A stretch of DNA of 36,344 nucleotides from Actinomycetales bacterium (GCA_012514545.1 JAAZAC010000105.1:1-36344), one strand, 5' to 3'. Shown: positions 22,418-30,226, counted from the first letter of the stretch. Notes: generated by a model from the letters alone, not told the origin. Translations and numbers: made by a program.

Positions 22418-24651
22418 GCGAGGCCGGGCGGCAGCGGGCCCGCGGCGACGACCCGCAGGGCGCGCGTCGGGCGCGTCATCGCCACGTAGAGGTCGCCCGC
22501 CCCGGCGGCCGCGACCTCCGCGGGCTCGGCGAGCACCACGACGTCGAACTCCAGCCCCTTCGCCTCGCGCGGGGCGAGCACGGCCAGCGGCGCGTCGAGG
22601 ACCGCCGACGGCGGCCGGAGCGCGGGCGCCGTGTCCGGCGCGGCGGCGAGCGCGTCGCGCAGGGCGGCGACCCGGGCGGGCGGCGCGATGACGGCGACGC
22701 GGCCCGCCCCGGCGTCGGCGCCCTCGAGGCCCGCGAGCGCCTCGCGGGCGTGCCGCACGACGGCGGCGGCGAGCGCGGCGTCGTCGCCCGGTGCGTGCAG
22801 CTCCTCGACGACGAGCGCGTCGGGCACCTCGCGGGCCGACGTCAGCCGGCTCGTCGGCAGGCCGGCCGCCTCGGCGACCGCCTGGGCGGCGCGCGCCACC
22901 GCGGCGGGCGTGCGGTAGCTGACGGTCAGCTCCGCGAGCTGCCACGAGTCGCCGAGGACCGGGCCCAGCAGGGCCTCCCAGGACCGGACGTCCCGCCGCG
23001 ACGACTGCGCGAGGTCGCCCGCGATGGTGAGCGAGCGCGTCGGCACCCGGCGCACGAGCATGCGCCACGCCATCGGCGAGAGCTCCTGGGCCTCGTCGAC
23101 GACGACGTGCCCGTAGGTCCAGCGGCGGTCGGCGGCGGCGCGCTCCGCCGTCGTCAGCGACGGGCCGCCGTGCGCGAACCGCTCGGCGAGGAGCTCCGGG
23201 CTGACGAGGTCGCCCGCGCCGGAGGTCTCGAGCACCTGGCGTGCGTACTCGACGTCGGCGGCGCGGCGCCGCGCGCGCTCGGCCGCCTCGGCGCGCTCGG
23301 CCTGGTCGTCCTCGCCGAGCAGCTCGGCGGCCTCGTCGAGCAGGGGCACGTCGGCGGGGGTCCACGGCGCGCCGGGCTCCCGCCGGAGCAGCGCGCGCTC
23401 CTCGGGCGTGAGCTCGGGCGCGGCCGCCGCGAGGCGGTCCGGGTGGCGGTAGAGGCTCTCGAGGAGGCGCTCCGGGGTGAGCGGCAGCCAGGCGAGGTTG
23501 AGGGCCACGCGCACGCCGCGCGTCGTGCGCAGCTCCTCCACGAGGTCGGCGCGGTCCTCGGGCGGCACGGGGAACGGCAGCTGCGCCGCGTACTGGTCGG
23601 CGAGGCGGCCCAGCATCTCCCGGACGAACGTGGCGCGCGCGAGGTTGTGCGGCTGCCCCGACCGGCGCGCGCGGGCCGCGGCCTCCGCGACGTCCCGCGG
23701 CTCGACGCGGACCACGCGCCCGTCGAGGGCGACCTCGCGCGTCCCGATGTCGAGGCCCTGGCGCTGGCGCACCGCGCGCGCGAGGATCTGGCGCCACACC
23801 AGCCGGCCCTTGATCTCGGCGACCTCGTCGGGCTCCGTCCCGTCGGCGACGACGCCGGGCAGGATCTCCGCGATCGTCGTCGTCACCACGCCGGTCTCGC
23901 CGAGCGAGGGGAGCACCTGGTCGATGTAGCGCAGGAAGACCCGGCTCGGCCCGACGAGCAGCACGCCCGAGCGCTCGAGCGTGCGCCGGTGCGCGTACAG
24001 CAGGTACGCGGCCCGGTGCAGCGCCACGGCGGTCTTGCCCGTGCCCGGCCCGCCCTGCACGACGAGCGCGCCCGCGAGGTCGGCGCGGATGACGGCGTCC
24101 TGCTCGGCCTGGATCGTGGCGACGATGTCGCCCATCCGGCCCGTGCGGGCGGTCGCGAGGGAGGCGAGCAGTGCGGCCTCGCCGACGAACGACTGCGGGT
24201 CGGCGCCGTCGAGCGCGGCGAGGTCGAGGATCTCGTCCTCGACGCCGGTGACGGTGCGGCCCCGCGTGACGAGGTGGCGGCGGCGGTGCACGCCGTCGGG
24301 CTGAGCGGCGGTCGCGCGGTAGAACGGCTGGGCGGCGGGGGCGCGCCAGTCGGTGAGCAGCACCGTGTGGTCGTCGTCCGTCAGCCCGATCCGGCCCACG
24401 TAGTGGGTCGTCCCGTCGGCGAGGTCGAGGCGCCCGAACGTGAGGCGCTGCTCGACCGCGTCGAGCTGGGCGAGGCGGTCCTCGTAGAGCGTGGCGAACG
24501 CGTCGCGCTCGGAGCGGTTCTGCGGGGAGCCCGAGGGTCCGCTGCGCCGCGTCCGGCGCAGGCGCTCGAGGGTCTGGGCCCGCAGGGCGTCGAGCCGGGC
24601 GTACCTGCGGTCGACGGCGGCCTGCTCCTCCGCCAGGTGCTCTGACCTCAC
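22396..24651 (-). CDS. helD: UvrD/Rep-like superfamily 1 helicase of the HelD type
   Basis: This 751-residue protein resembles HelD, which binds RNA polymerase and removes it from stalled or nucleic-acid complexes. A charged coiled-coil N-terminus (AEEQAAVDRRYARLDALR) precedes the split helicase: Walker A GGPGTGKT at 200-207, DEAQELSP as motif II, GDLAQSSRRD, SYRTPAAVARA, APREAKGLEFDVVVL and YVAMTRPTRAL. The GTG start at 24651 follows a GGGGAAGGGGCAGGG stretch. The in-frame ATG at 24690 was not used because it overlaps a GATAAT -10-like element. Known actinobacterial HelD proteins dissociate RNA polymerase and can affect rifamycin sensitivity; that role is inferred here. Confidence 0.87.
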   Translation of the reverse strand: MRSEHLAEEQAAVDRRYARLDALRAQTLERLRRTRRSGPSGSPQNRSERDAFATLYEDRLAQLDAVEQRLTFGRLDLADGTTHYVGRIGLTDDDHTVLLTDWRAPAAQPFYRATAAQPDGVHRRRHLVTRGRTVTGVEDEILDLAALDGADPQSFVGEAALLASLATARTGRMGDIVATIQAEQDAVIRADLAGALVVQGGPGTGKTAVALHRAAYLLYAHRRTLERSGVLLVGPSRVFLRYIDQVLPSLGETGVVTTTIAEILPGVVADGTEPDEVAEIKGRLVWRQILARAVRQRQGLDIGTREVALDGRVVRVEPRDVAEAAARARRSGQPHNLARATFVREMLGRLADQYAAQLPFPVPPEDRADLVEELRTTRGVRVALNLAWLPLTPERLLESLYRHPDRLAAAAPELTPEERALLRREPGAPWTPADVPLLDEAAELLGEDDQAERAEAAERARRRAADVEYARQVLETSGAGDLVSPELLAERFAHGGPSLTTAERAAADRRWTYGHVVVDEAQELSPMAWRMLVRRVPTRSLTIAGDLAQSSRRDVRSWEALLGPVLGDSWQLAELTVSYRTPAAVARAAQAVAEAAGLPTSRLTSAREVPDALVVEELHAPGDDAALAAAVVRHAREALAGLEGADAGAGRVAVIAPPARVAALRDALAAAPDTAPALRPPSAVLDAPLAVLAPREAKGLEFDVVVLAEPAEVAAAGAGDLYVAMTRPTRALRVVAAGPLPPGLAQSSQAT

Positions 24652-24688
24652 CCCTGCCCCTTCCCCGCCCGTCCGGGCACGGTCGTCC

Positions 24689-24694
24689 ATTATC
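24689..24694 (-). promoter_or_regulatory. Predicted -10 element of helD (GATAAT)
   Basis: GATAAT matches the TATAAT consensus at five of six bases, rare in this GC-rich DNA. It would give a leader of about 30 bases ending at GTG 24651. No good -35 is seen. Confidence 0.5.
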
Positions 24695-24780
24695 CGCCCG
24701 CCGACGGCGTCGCGTCGCCGCCGCCTGCCAGGTGGGATGCAGCGCGGGCCCCTCGACCTGCGCCGGGACCGGGGCGCGCC

Positions 24781-24786
24781 TAGGAT
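24781..24786 (+). promoter_or_regulatory. Predicted -10 element of the PP2C gene (TAGGAT)
   Basis: TAGGAT lies 24 bases before ATG 24811, giving a leader of about 18 bases with GAGAGG as the ribosome site (24800-24805). Confidence 0.45.
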
Positions 24787-24810
24787 CGCGCCGCGGACCG
24801 AGAGGCGGAC

Positions 24811-26010
24811 ATGCCCTACCACGAGATCGACGCGAGGCCGATCTCCGTGCTGCTCGTCGAGGAGGACGACGGCACGGCGGCCTGGGTGGCCGGGCTGGTC
24901 CGCGCGTCGGGCGCCCCCTTCGACCTGCGGCGCGCGCAGCGGCCGTCGGACGTGCCGCCCGACGTCGAGTGCGTGCTGCTCGGCCTCGGCGGCGAGCAGG
25001 CCGACGGCGTCGAGGCCGTCGGGCGGCTGCTGCGGCACCCCGCGGAGCCGGCCGTCGTCGTGCTCACGGCGCGGGCCGGCCTCGGGCAGGGGCTCGCCGC
25101 GCTCGCGGCGGGCGCGCAGGACTACCTCGTGGCCGACGAGGTGGACCCGGAGCTGCTGCACCGGTCGGTGCGGTACGCCGTGCAGCGTCGCCGCGCCGAG
25201 CTGCAGGAGCGGGCGCTGTTCCGCGCGGAGCTGCGCCACCACGAGGCGAGCCGGCTCGAGCGCGCGCTGCTGCCGCGCCCGGCGGTCGTCGACGAGGCGC
25301 TCGCCGTCGACGTCGGCTACCGGGCCGGCCGCGACGGCCTGCTCGGTGGCGACTTCTACGACGTCGTCGAGCGCGACGACGGGTCGCTGCTCGCCGTCGT
25401 CGGCGACGTGGCCGGCCACGGGCCCGACGAGGCCGCCCTCGGCGCCACCTTGCGCACCGCCTGGCGCGCGGGCGTGCTCGCGGGGCTGCCCGCGGGGCGC
25501 GTGCTCGACGTCGTGGAGCGCGTGCTGGTGACGGAGCGGGAGCGGCCGGAGGTCTTCGCGACCCTCGTCATGGTCGACGTCGCGCCGGACCGTCGCGCGC
25601 TCGACCTGTACCTGTGCGGGCACCCGGCGCCGCTCCTCGCCGGCCCGCCGGCGCGGTCGCTGCCCACCTGGGCGCGGGGGCGGGCGCTGGGCATCCCGGT
25701 GCCCGGCGCGTGGGAGCCGGCCCGGGTCGAGCTCGGCGACGCCTGGCAGGTCGTGCTGTACACCGACGGCCTCGTCGAGGCGACGGTCGACGGCGGCCGC
25801 GCCCGGCTGGGGGAGGACGGCCTGCGCGGGATCGTCGAGGAGGCCGTGGCGGCGGGCGGCGGGCTCGTCGCGCGCGTGCTCGACGCCGTGACCGCGCGGC
25901 ACGGCGGCGACCTGGTCGACGACGCCGCGCTCGTCGCCCTCGCCTGGCCGGCGGACGCGGCCGACCCGGCGCGGTCGCCGCGCCACGCCGTCGGCTCGTG
26001 GTATGGCTGA
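24811..26010 (+). CDS. PP2C/SpoIIE-type phosphatase with a degenerate receiver domain (RsbU-like)
   Basis: This 399-residue protein has an N-terminal receiver-like domain (about 10-125), a short helical linker and a PPM/SpoIIE phosphatase domain (about 165-390). Metal-binding motifs are GGDFYDV (179-185), GDVAGHG with Asp199, YTDGLVEA and DDAALVALAW. Such proteins dephosphorylate anti-sigma-factor antagonists in partner-switching stress pathways. The receiver keeps the acidic EEDD pair and Thr86, but the phospho-accepting Asp is Gly58 (VLLGLGG) and the usual Lys is Ala108 (DYLVADEVD). It therefore should not respond to phosphorylation and may sense by protein contact. No anti-sigma or antagonist gene is in the window. 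Confidence 0.9.
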   Translation: MPYHEIDARPISVLLVEEDDGTAAWVAGLVRASGAPFDLRRAQRPSDVPPDVECVLLGLGGEQADGVEAVGRLLRHPAEPAVVVLTARAGLGQGLAALAAGAQDYLVADEVDPELLHRSVRYAVQRRRAELQERALFRAELRHHEASRLERALLPRPAVVDEALAVDVGYRAGRDGLLGGDFYDVVERDDGSLLAVVGDVAGHGPDEAALGATLRTAWRAGVLAGLPAGRVLDVVERVLVTERERPEVFATLVMVDVAPDRRALDLYLCGHPAPLLAGPPARSLPTWARGRALGIPVPGAWEPARVELGDAWQVVLYTDGLVEATVDGGRARLGEDGLRGIVEEAVAAGGGLVARVLDAVTARHGGDLVDDAALVALAWPADAADPARSPRHAVGSWYG

Positions 26011-26099
26011 GCGGGTGCGCGCCGCGCGGGATCGCGACGGCGGAATGCCCGGCGCGGGGCGTGGCGTTGCACGGGGGAGACGACGCTGAGGAGCACACC

Positions 26100-27035
26100 G
26101 TGACCATCGACCCGCGGGACCTGTACACGGTCGAGGAGGAGACCGTCGCCGACCTCGTCGCCGAGGTACGCGAGTCCGGCGAGGGTCTCGTCATGCTGCA
26201 CGCCGTCCGTGGGTTCATCGACGCCGGCGGCGCGGGCGAGCTCGCCACGGAGCACCTGCTCGAGCGGTTCGGCGCGCGCCGGGTCGTCACGTTCGACGCG
26301 GACCTGCTCGTCGACTACCGGGCCCGCCGCCCGGCGATGACGTTCGACGTCTGGCGCTGGCGCGACTACGACGCGCCCGAGCTCGTGGTCGACGCGCTGC
26401 GCGACGCCGACGGGCGGCCCTTCCTGCTCCTGCACGGGCTCGAGCCGGACGTGCTGTGGGAGCGGTTCGTGGAGGCGGTCCGCCAGGTCGTCGAGCGCCT
26501 GGACGTGCGGCTCGTCGTCGGCATGCACGGCATCCCCATGGGCGTGCCCCACACGCGGCCGCTGGGCGCCACCCGGCACGGCACGCGCCGCGACCTGGCC
26601 TCGCCCACGAGCTGGTTCGGCACCGTCCAGGTGCCCGGCTCGGTCGCCTCGCTGCTCGAGCACCGCCTCGGCAGGGCGGGCCACGACGCCGCGGGCGTCG
26701 GGGTGCACGTGCCGCACTACCTCGCCCAGTCGTCCTTCCCGCCGGCCGCGAAGGCGGCGCTGGAGCACGTGACCGAGATGACGGGCCTGCAGCTCGACGC
26801 GGACGCGCTCGCGGGCGCGGCCGCCGAGGCGCTCGAGGCCGTGGCCGAGCAGGTGGCCGAGTCGGCCGAGGTGGCCGCCGTCGTCCGCGCGCTCGAGGAG
26901 CAGTACGACGGCCTGAGCCGCGCGCTCGGCCGCGTGAGCCTGCTCGCGGAGCAGGCCGACCTGCCGACCGCCGACGAGATCGGCGCCGAGTTCGAGCGGT
27001 ACCTCGCCGACCGGTCGCGCCGCGAGGAGGAGTAG
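26100..27035 (+). CDS. PAC2 (proteasome assembly chaperone 2) family protein
   Basis: This 311-residue protein has the actinobacterial PAC2 pattern: GLVMLHAVRGFIDAGGAGELATEHLLE, then RRVVTFDADLLVDYRARRP, LLLHGLEPDVLWERF and GMHGIPMGVPHTRP. A C-terminal Ala/Glu-rich helical region (about 225-311) probably forms a coiled coil. The fold resembles proteasome assembly chaperones, but its bacterial role is not established, and no proteasome genes are in the window. The GTG start has GAGGAG six bases upstream. It lies 89 bases after the phosphatase gene, with no clear promoter between, so the two may be co-transcribed. Confidence 0.88.
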   Translation: MTIDPRDLYTVEEETVADLVAEVRESGEGLVMLHAVRGFIDAGGAGELATEHLLERFGARRVVTFDADLLVDYRARRPAMTFDVWRWRDYDAPELVVDALRDADGRPFLLLHGLEPDVLWERFVEAVRQVVERLDVRLVVGMHGIPMGVPHTRPLGATRHGTRRDLASPTSWFGTVQVPGSVASLLEHRLGRAGHDAAGVGVHVPHYLAQSSFPPAAKAALEHVTEMTGLQLDADALAGAAAEALEAVAEQVAESAEVAAVVRALEEQYDGLSRALGRVSLLAEQADLPTADEIGAEFERYLADRSRREEE

Positions 27036-27133
27036 GCGCCGCGCGCACGCCGGGCCACCGGGCTCGACGACGCTTGCGGGGCTTGCGGGGCTTGCGCGGC
27101 CCCGCGGAGGGCCCGACCGCCGTCGGAACCGAA

Positions 27134-27148
27134 GATCACGGGGTGATC
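27134..27148. repeat. Inverted repeat GATCAC-N3-GTGATC upstream of csp
   Basis: Perfect six-base arms separated by GGG, the size of a dimeric regulator site. It lies 21 bases from the centre of a second inverted repeat. Confidence 0.55.
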
Positions 27149-27154
27149 AACTCC

Positions 27155-27170
27155 TGTGGCCAAGGCCACA
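27155..27170. repeat. Inverted repeat TGTGGCC-N2-GGCCACA upstream of csp
   Basis: Perfect seven-base arms around AA. The two-base spacer is too short for a good RNA hairpin, so a DNA operator is more likely. Confidence 0.55.
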
Positions 27171-27349
27171 CGCCCCGTGCCATGCTTGCGCGTGTTGCAG
27201 TGACCGGCATGGCCCTGGGCCGTCCGGGCGACCGTCACGACCTCGCCAGGTGTGTCGGAGCAGGACGTGGGACGAAGGCATTGCGGCACGACGACCGAGC
27301 ACAAGGCGCGGTCACGACGTCCCGGGATGGACAGAAGGACAGGCACAGC

Positions 27350-27553
27350 ATGGCGCAGGGTTCCGTGAAGTGGTTCAACGCCGAGAAGGGGTACGGGTTC
27401 ATCGCCCAGGACGGCGGCGGCGCCGACGTCTTCGTGCACTACTCGGCCATCGACGTGCAGGGGTACAAGACGCTCGAGGAGGCCCAGCGGGTCGAGTTCG
27501 AGATCACCCAGGGCCCCAAGGGCCCGCAGGCGGAGAACGTCCGTCCCATCTGA
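27350..27553 (+). CDS. Cold-shock protein (CspA family)
   Basis: This 67-residue single cold-shock domain binds single-stranded RNA and DNA and acts as an RNA chaperone. RNP1 is KGYGFIAQD and RNP2 is DVFVHYSAI; the start SVKWFNAEKGYGFI is characteristic. Length is exactly that of a minimal Csp. ATG 27350 has AAGGAC nine bases upstream. It is monocistronic: a long non-coding region precedes it and a strong hairpin follows 17 bases after the stop. Which paralogue (constitutive or cold-induced) cannot be told. Confidence 0.95.
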   Translation: MAQGSVKWFNAEKGYGFIAQDGGGADVFVHYSAIDVQGYKTLEEAQRVEFEITQGPKGPQAENVRPI

Positions 27554-27570
27554 CGTCCACGTTCCTCGAC

Positions 27571-27600
27571 GACGGCCGCGCCCGGATGGGCGCGGCCGTC
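27571..27600. terminator. Bidirectional terminator hairpin between csp and the spermidine-synthase-like gene
   Basis: A perfect 13-base GC-rich stem (27571-27583 with 27588-27600) closes a GGAT loop, followed by TCGTCGTCTC. It lies exactly in the gap between two convergent genes and is the best terminator in the window, although it lacks a true U-tract. Confidence 0.75.
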
Positions 27601-27617
27601 TCGTCGTCTCAGGGGCC

Positions 27618-28454
27618 TCAGCCCGCGGGCGGGGCACCGCGGACGAACGCGGCGAGGTCGTCGTCGTGCAGCAGGCGGGCCGGCACGGGCAGCGAGCGGA
27701 GCGCGCGGGCGAGGCCGGCGTCGCCGAGCGGCGGGCCGCCGGGGCCGGCCGCGACGAGGACGACGTTCCCGTAGCGCCGGCCGCGCAGCACCGCGGGCTC
27801 GGCGACCACGGCGACGTCGTCGAAGACCGTGCGCAGCGCGGCCGCCTCCGCCCGCGCGCGGCGCAGGGGCGGCCGGTCCGCGCAGTTGGCGAGGTACACC
27901 CCGCCCGGGCGCAGGACGCGGGCCGCCTCGGCGGCGAACGCGGCGGTGCCGAGCTCGGGTGGCGTCGCGTCGCCCGCGAAGACGTCGCGGACGACGACGT
28001 CGGCGCCGTCGTCGGGCAGGGAGGCGAGGGCCGCGGCCGCGTCCTGGACGCGGATCCGCAGGCGGGGCGCGCGGGGCAGGTCGAACCACGCGCGGACCAG
28101 CCGGACGAGCTCGGCGTCGACGTCGACCGCGAGCTGACGCGAGCCGGGGCGCACGGCGTCGAGCCAGCGGGGGAGCGCGCAGGCCGCGGCGCCGAGGTGC
28201 ACGGCCGCGAGGGGGCCGGGCGGCAGCACGTCGACGACGGCGGCCATCTGCTGCATGTACTCGAACTCGAGCCACGTCGGGTCCGCGAGGTCCAGCGACG
28301 AGCTCGGCACGCCGTTGAGGTGCAGCGTCACGAGCGAGGGGCGGCCCGGCTCGCGCACGAGGCGTGCGGTGCCGGTGCTGACGGGGACGTCCTCGGTGGG
28401 CAGCCCGGCGGGCAGGTCGCTGCCCGCCCGTCGCCCCGCGCCGCGTCGTCCCAC
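27618..28454 (-). CDS. Spermidine-synthase-like (fused-type) methyltransferase-fold protein
   Basis: This 278-residue protein has a short N-terminal strand domain (VTLHLNGVPSSSLDLADPTWLEFEYMQQM) and a Rossmann domain with AVHLGAAACALPRW, LAVDVDAELVRLVRAWF, DGADVVVRDVFAGD and LRPGGVYLANCAD. This matches the spermidine synthase/PMT family. Polyamine synthases usually have a conserved DG-G--- and YHE segment and a catalytic Asp near DAFD; here the block reads RDVFAG, so actual spermidine synthesis is uncertain. The start is GTG 28454, seven bases after TACGGT. It is divergent from the HEPN-dinB pair. Confidence 0.78.
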   Translation of the reverse strand: MGRRGAGRRAGSDLPAGLPTEDVPVSTGTARLVREPGRPSLVTLHLNGVPSSSLDLADPTWLEFEYMQQMAAVVDVLPPGPLAAVHLGAAACALPRWLDAVRPGSRQLAVDVDAELVRLVRAWFDLPRAPRLRIRVQDAAAALASLPDDGADVVVRDVFAGDATPPELGTAAFAAEAARVLRPGGVYLANCADRPPLRRARAEAAALRTVFDDVAVVAEPAVLRGRRYGNVVLVAAGPGGPPLGDAGLARALRSLPVPARLLHDDDLAAFVRGAPPAG

Positions 28455-28461
28455 GGGGCAC

Positions 28462-28467
28462 ACCGTA
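28462..28467 (-). promoter_or_regulatory. Predicted -10 element of the spermidine-synthase-like gene (TACGGT)
   Basis: TACGGT is followed by seven bases and GTG 28454; leaderless transcript predicted. Confidence 0.45.
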
Positions 28468-28505
28468 CGGGCGCGGGCGTGTCGGTGGTCGGTGCGACCA
28501 TGAGG

Positions 28506-28521
28506 TCGAACGCCCGTTCGA
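28506..28521. promoter_or_regulatory. Perfect LexA box upstream of the HEPN-dinB genes
   Basis: TCGAACGCCCGTTCGA is an exact match to the palindromic consensus TCGAAC-N4-GTTCGA. It ends 17 bases before the ATG at 28539, just ahead of the GAGGAGG ribosome site. This places the HEPN gene and dinB under SOS control. Confidence 0.9.
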
Positions 28522-28538
28522 CATCGAGGAGGTGCCCC

Positions 28539-28943
28539 ATGGCGGCCCCGCTCCCGGACACCGCGCTCGAGCTCCTCGCGCGCAGCGACGCCGAGCTCGT
28601 CGCCGCGGCGTCGGCGACCACGCCCGAGGAGGCGTTCCGCCACGCCCACCTGGCGGCGATGCGGGCGGGCGCCGCGGTGCTGGCCGTGCGCGGCCGGCCG
28701 GGGCCGCGCACCCGCGCGCGTACGGTGTGGGACATGGTCGCCCGCGTCGCGCCCGAGCTCGCCCCGTTCACCGCGTACTTCGCCGGGAACGCGGCGGCCC
28801 GCGCCGCGGTCGAGGCCGGTCGGGCCGGCGCGGTCGACGCCGCCCGCGCGCGGCGCGCGACCGCGGCCGCCGAGGACTTCCACGCCGCCGTCCGCGCGCT
28901 CGTCGCCGAGCCGCAGGGTGGGCTCGCCCTGCGCGCCTCCTGA
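28539..28943 (+). CDS. SAV_6107-type HEPN domain protein
   Basis: This 134-residue, all-helical, Ala/Arg-rich protein reads LELLARSDAELVAAASATTPEEAFRHAHLAAMRAGAAVLAVRG, then a central segment with TVWDMVARVAPELAPFTAYFAGNAA. That pattern fits the actinobacterial SAV_6107-like HEPN family. HEPN domains are often RNases or parts of toxin systems, but I do not see a clear R-x4-6-H catalytic motif; RRATAAAEDFH has wider spacing. ATG 28539 is chosen because GAGGAGG lies six bases upstream and an earlier ATG at 28500 would place the LexA box inside the gene. It lies 14 bases before dinB and probably shares its SOS-regulated transcript. Confidence 0.8.
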   Translation: MAAPLPDTALELLARSDAELVAAASATTPEEAFRHAHLAAMRAGAAVLAVRGRPGPRTRARTVWDMVARVAPELAPFTAYFAGNAAARAAVEAGRAGAVDAARARRATAAAEDFHAAVRALVAEPQGGLALRAS

Positions 28944-28957
28944 GGCGAGCCGGTGCG

Positions 28958-30226
28958 ATGAGCCGGCACGCGCCGCCGCCCGGGCTCCGCCGCGACTGGG
29001 GCGACGACGACGAGGGCTGCCCGATCCTGCACGTCGACATGGACGCGTTCTTCGCGTCGGTCGAGCTCGCGCGCCGGCCCGAGCTGCGGGGCCGGCCGGT
29101 GATCGTGGGCGGCGAGGGGCGCTCCGTGGTGCTCGCCGCGACGTACGAGGCGCGCGCGTTCGGCGTGCACTCCGCGATGCCGATGACGCAGGCCCGGCGG
29201 CTCTGCCCGGCGGCCGTCGTCGTGCCCCCGGACCACGAGCGCTACCGCGAGGCGTCCGCGCGCGTCATGGCCGTGCTGCGGGACGTGACGCCCCTCGTCG
29301 AGCAGGTGAGCGTCGACGAGGCGTTCCTCGACGTCTCGGGCGCGCGGCGGCGGCTCGGGTCCCCGACGGCGATCGCCGAGCGCATCCGGGCGCGCGTCCA
29401 CGCCGAGCAGGGCCTGACCTGCTCGGTGGGCGTCGCCGCGACGAAGTTCGTCGCCAAGCTGGCCTCCGGCATGGCCAAGCCCGACGGGATGCTCCTCGTG
29501 CCCAGGGCCGCCACCGTCCCGTTCCTCCACGCGCTGCCGGTGAGCGCCCTGTGGGGGGTCGGCGAGCGGACGCAGGCGGCGCTCGCCCGGTGGGGGATCA
29601 CGACGGTGGCCGAGCTGGCCGCGACCGACGTCGCGACGCTCCAGCGGGCGGTCGGCCGCGCCGCCGGGGCGCACCTGCACGACCTCGCCTGGGGGCGCGA
29701 CCCGCGCCCCGTGACGCCGGAGCGGCAGGAGAAGAGCGTCGGAGCGGAGACGACCTTCGACGTCGACCTGCACGACCGCGCCGCGATCGAGGCGCAGGTG
29801 CTGGCGATGGCCGAGCGGTGCACGCGGCACCTGCGGGCCAAGGGCCTCGTGGGCCGCACGGTCGTGCTCAAGGTCCGCACGGCCGACTTCACGACCCTCA
29901 CCCGCTCTCGCACGCTGCCCGCGCCGACCGATGCGACGGCCGAGGTGTTCGCCGCGGCGCGGGACCTCCTGGCGGCCGTCGACCTGCGCGGCCAGGCCGT
30001 CCGCCTCGTCGGCGTCCGGGCCGAGGGGCTCGGGCCCGCCGTCGTGCGCCAGCCCACGCTCGAGGAGGCGAGCCGGGAGGCGGCGCCCCGCCGTCGGGCG
30101 GAGGAGGTCGCCGACGCCGTGCGCCTCCGGTTCGGCGCGCGGGCCGTCCTGCCGGGGGCCGTGATCGGCTCGGCACGCGCTCAACTACCGCCCCGTGCGG
30201 GAGGCGCCTATCCTGAAGGTCAGTGA
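28958..30226 (+). CDS. dinB: DNA polymerase IV (Y-family translesion polymerase)
   Basis: This 422-residue error-prone translesion polymerase has metal ligands Asp27 in HVDMDAFFASVE and the Asp120/Glu121 pair in SVDEAFLDVSG. TYEARAFGVHSAMP is the steric-gate/finger region, SVGVAATKFVAKLAS completes the palm, and LWGVGERTQAALARWGI is the thumb helix-hairpin-helix. The little-finger domain starts near GAETTFDVDL. A ~20-residue N-terminal extension precedes the core. No clear C-terminal beta-clamp motif of the QxxLF type is seen. The ribosome site is weak, suggesting coupling to the HEPN gene 14 bases upstream. Confidence 0.95.
   Translation: MSRHAPPPGLRRDWGDDDEGCPILHVDMDAFFASVELARRPELRGRPVIVGGEGRSVVLAATYEARAFGVHSAMPMTQARRLCPAAVVVPPDHERYREASARVMAVLRDVTPLVEQVSVDEAFLDVSGARRRLGSPTAIAERIRARVHAEQGLTCSVGVAATKFVAKLASGMAKPDGMLLVPRAATVPFLHALPVSALWGVGERTQAALARWGITTVAELAATDVATLQRAVGRAAGAHLHDLAWGRDPRPVTPERQEKSVGAETTFDVDLHDRAAIEAQVLAMAERCTRHLRAKGLVGRTVVLKVRTADFTTLTRSRTLPAPTDATAEVFAAARDLLAAVDLRGQAVRLVGVRAEGLGPAVVRQPTLEEASREAAPRRRAEEVADAVRLRFGARAVLPGAVIGSARAQLPPRAGGAYPEGQ
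30209..30214 (+). promoter_or_regulatory. Predicted -10 element of the DUF3040 gene (TATCCT)
   Basis: TATCCT lies within the end of dinB, 38 bases before ATG 30253. It predicts a leader of about 32 bases with GGAGG at 30242-30246, so the gene can be expressed independently of the SOS operon. Confidence 0.45.

Larger units (their letters stand above)
27036..27349 (+). promoter_or_regulatory. Long non-coding region upstream of the cold-shock gene
   Basis: This 314-base stretch has no credible gene. From 27072 it holds three near copies of CTTGCGGGG in a row, then two perfect inverted repeats (27134-27148 and 27155-27170). CATGCT at 27181-27186 is a weak -10 candidate that would give a leader of about 155 bases. 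Long structured leaders are common for cold-shock protein mRNAs. Confidence 0.45.

Noticed and set aside
24652..24690. Alternative ATG start of helD at 24690
   Set aside because: The ATG overlaps a GATAAT element that looks like the promoter, and it adds residues not resembling the HelD N-terminus. It remains possible.
27250..27349. Small open frame upstream of csp
   Set aside because: No ribosome site, atypical codon use and overlap with the csp leader; it reads as an accidental frame.
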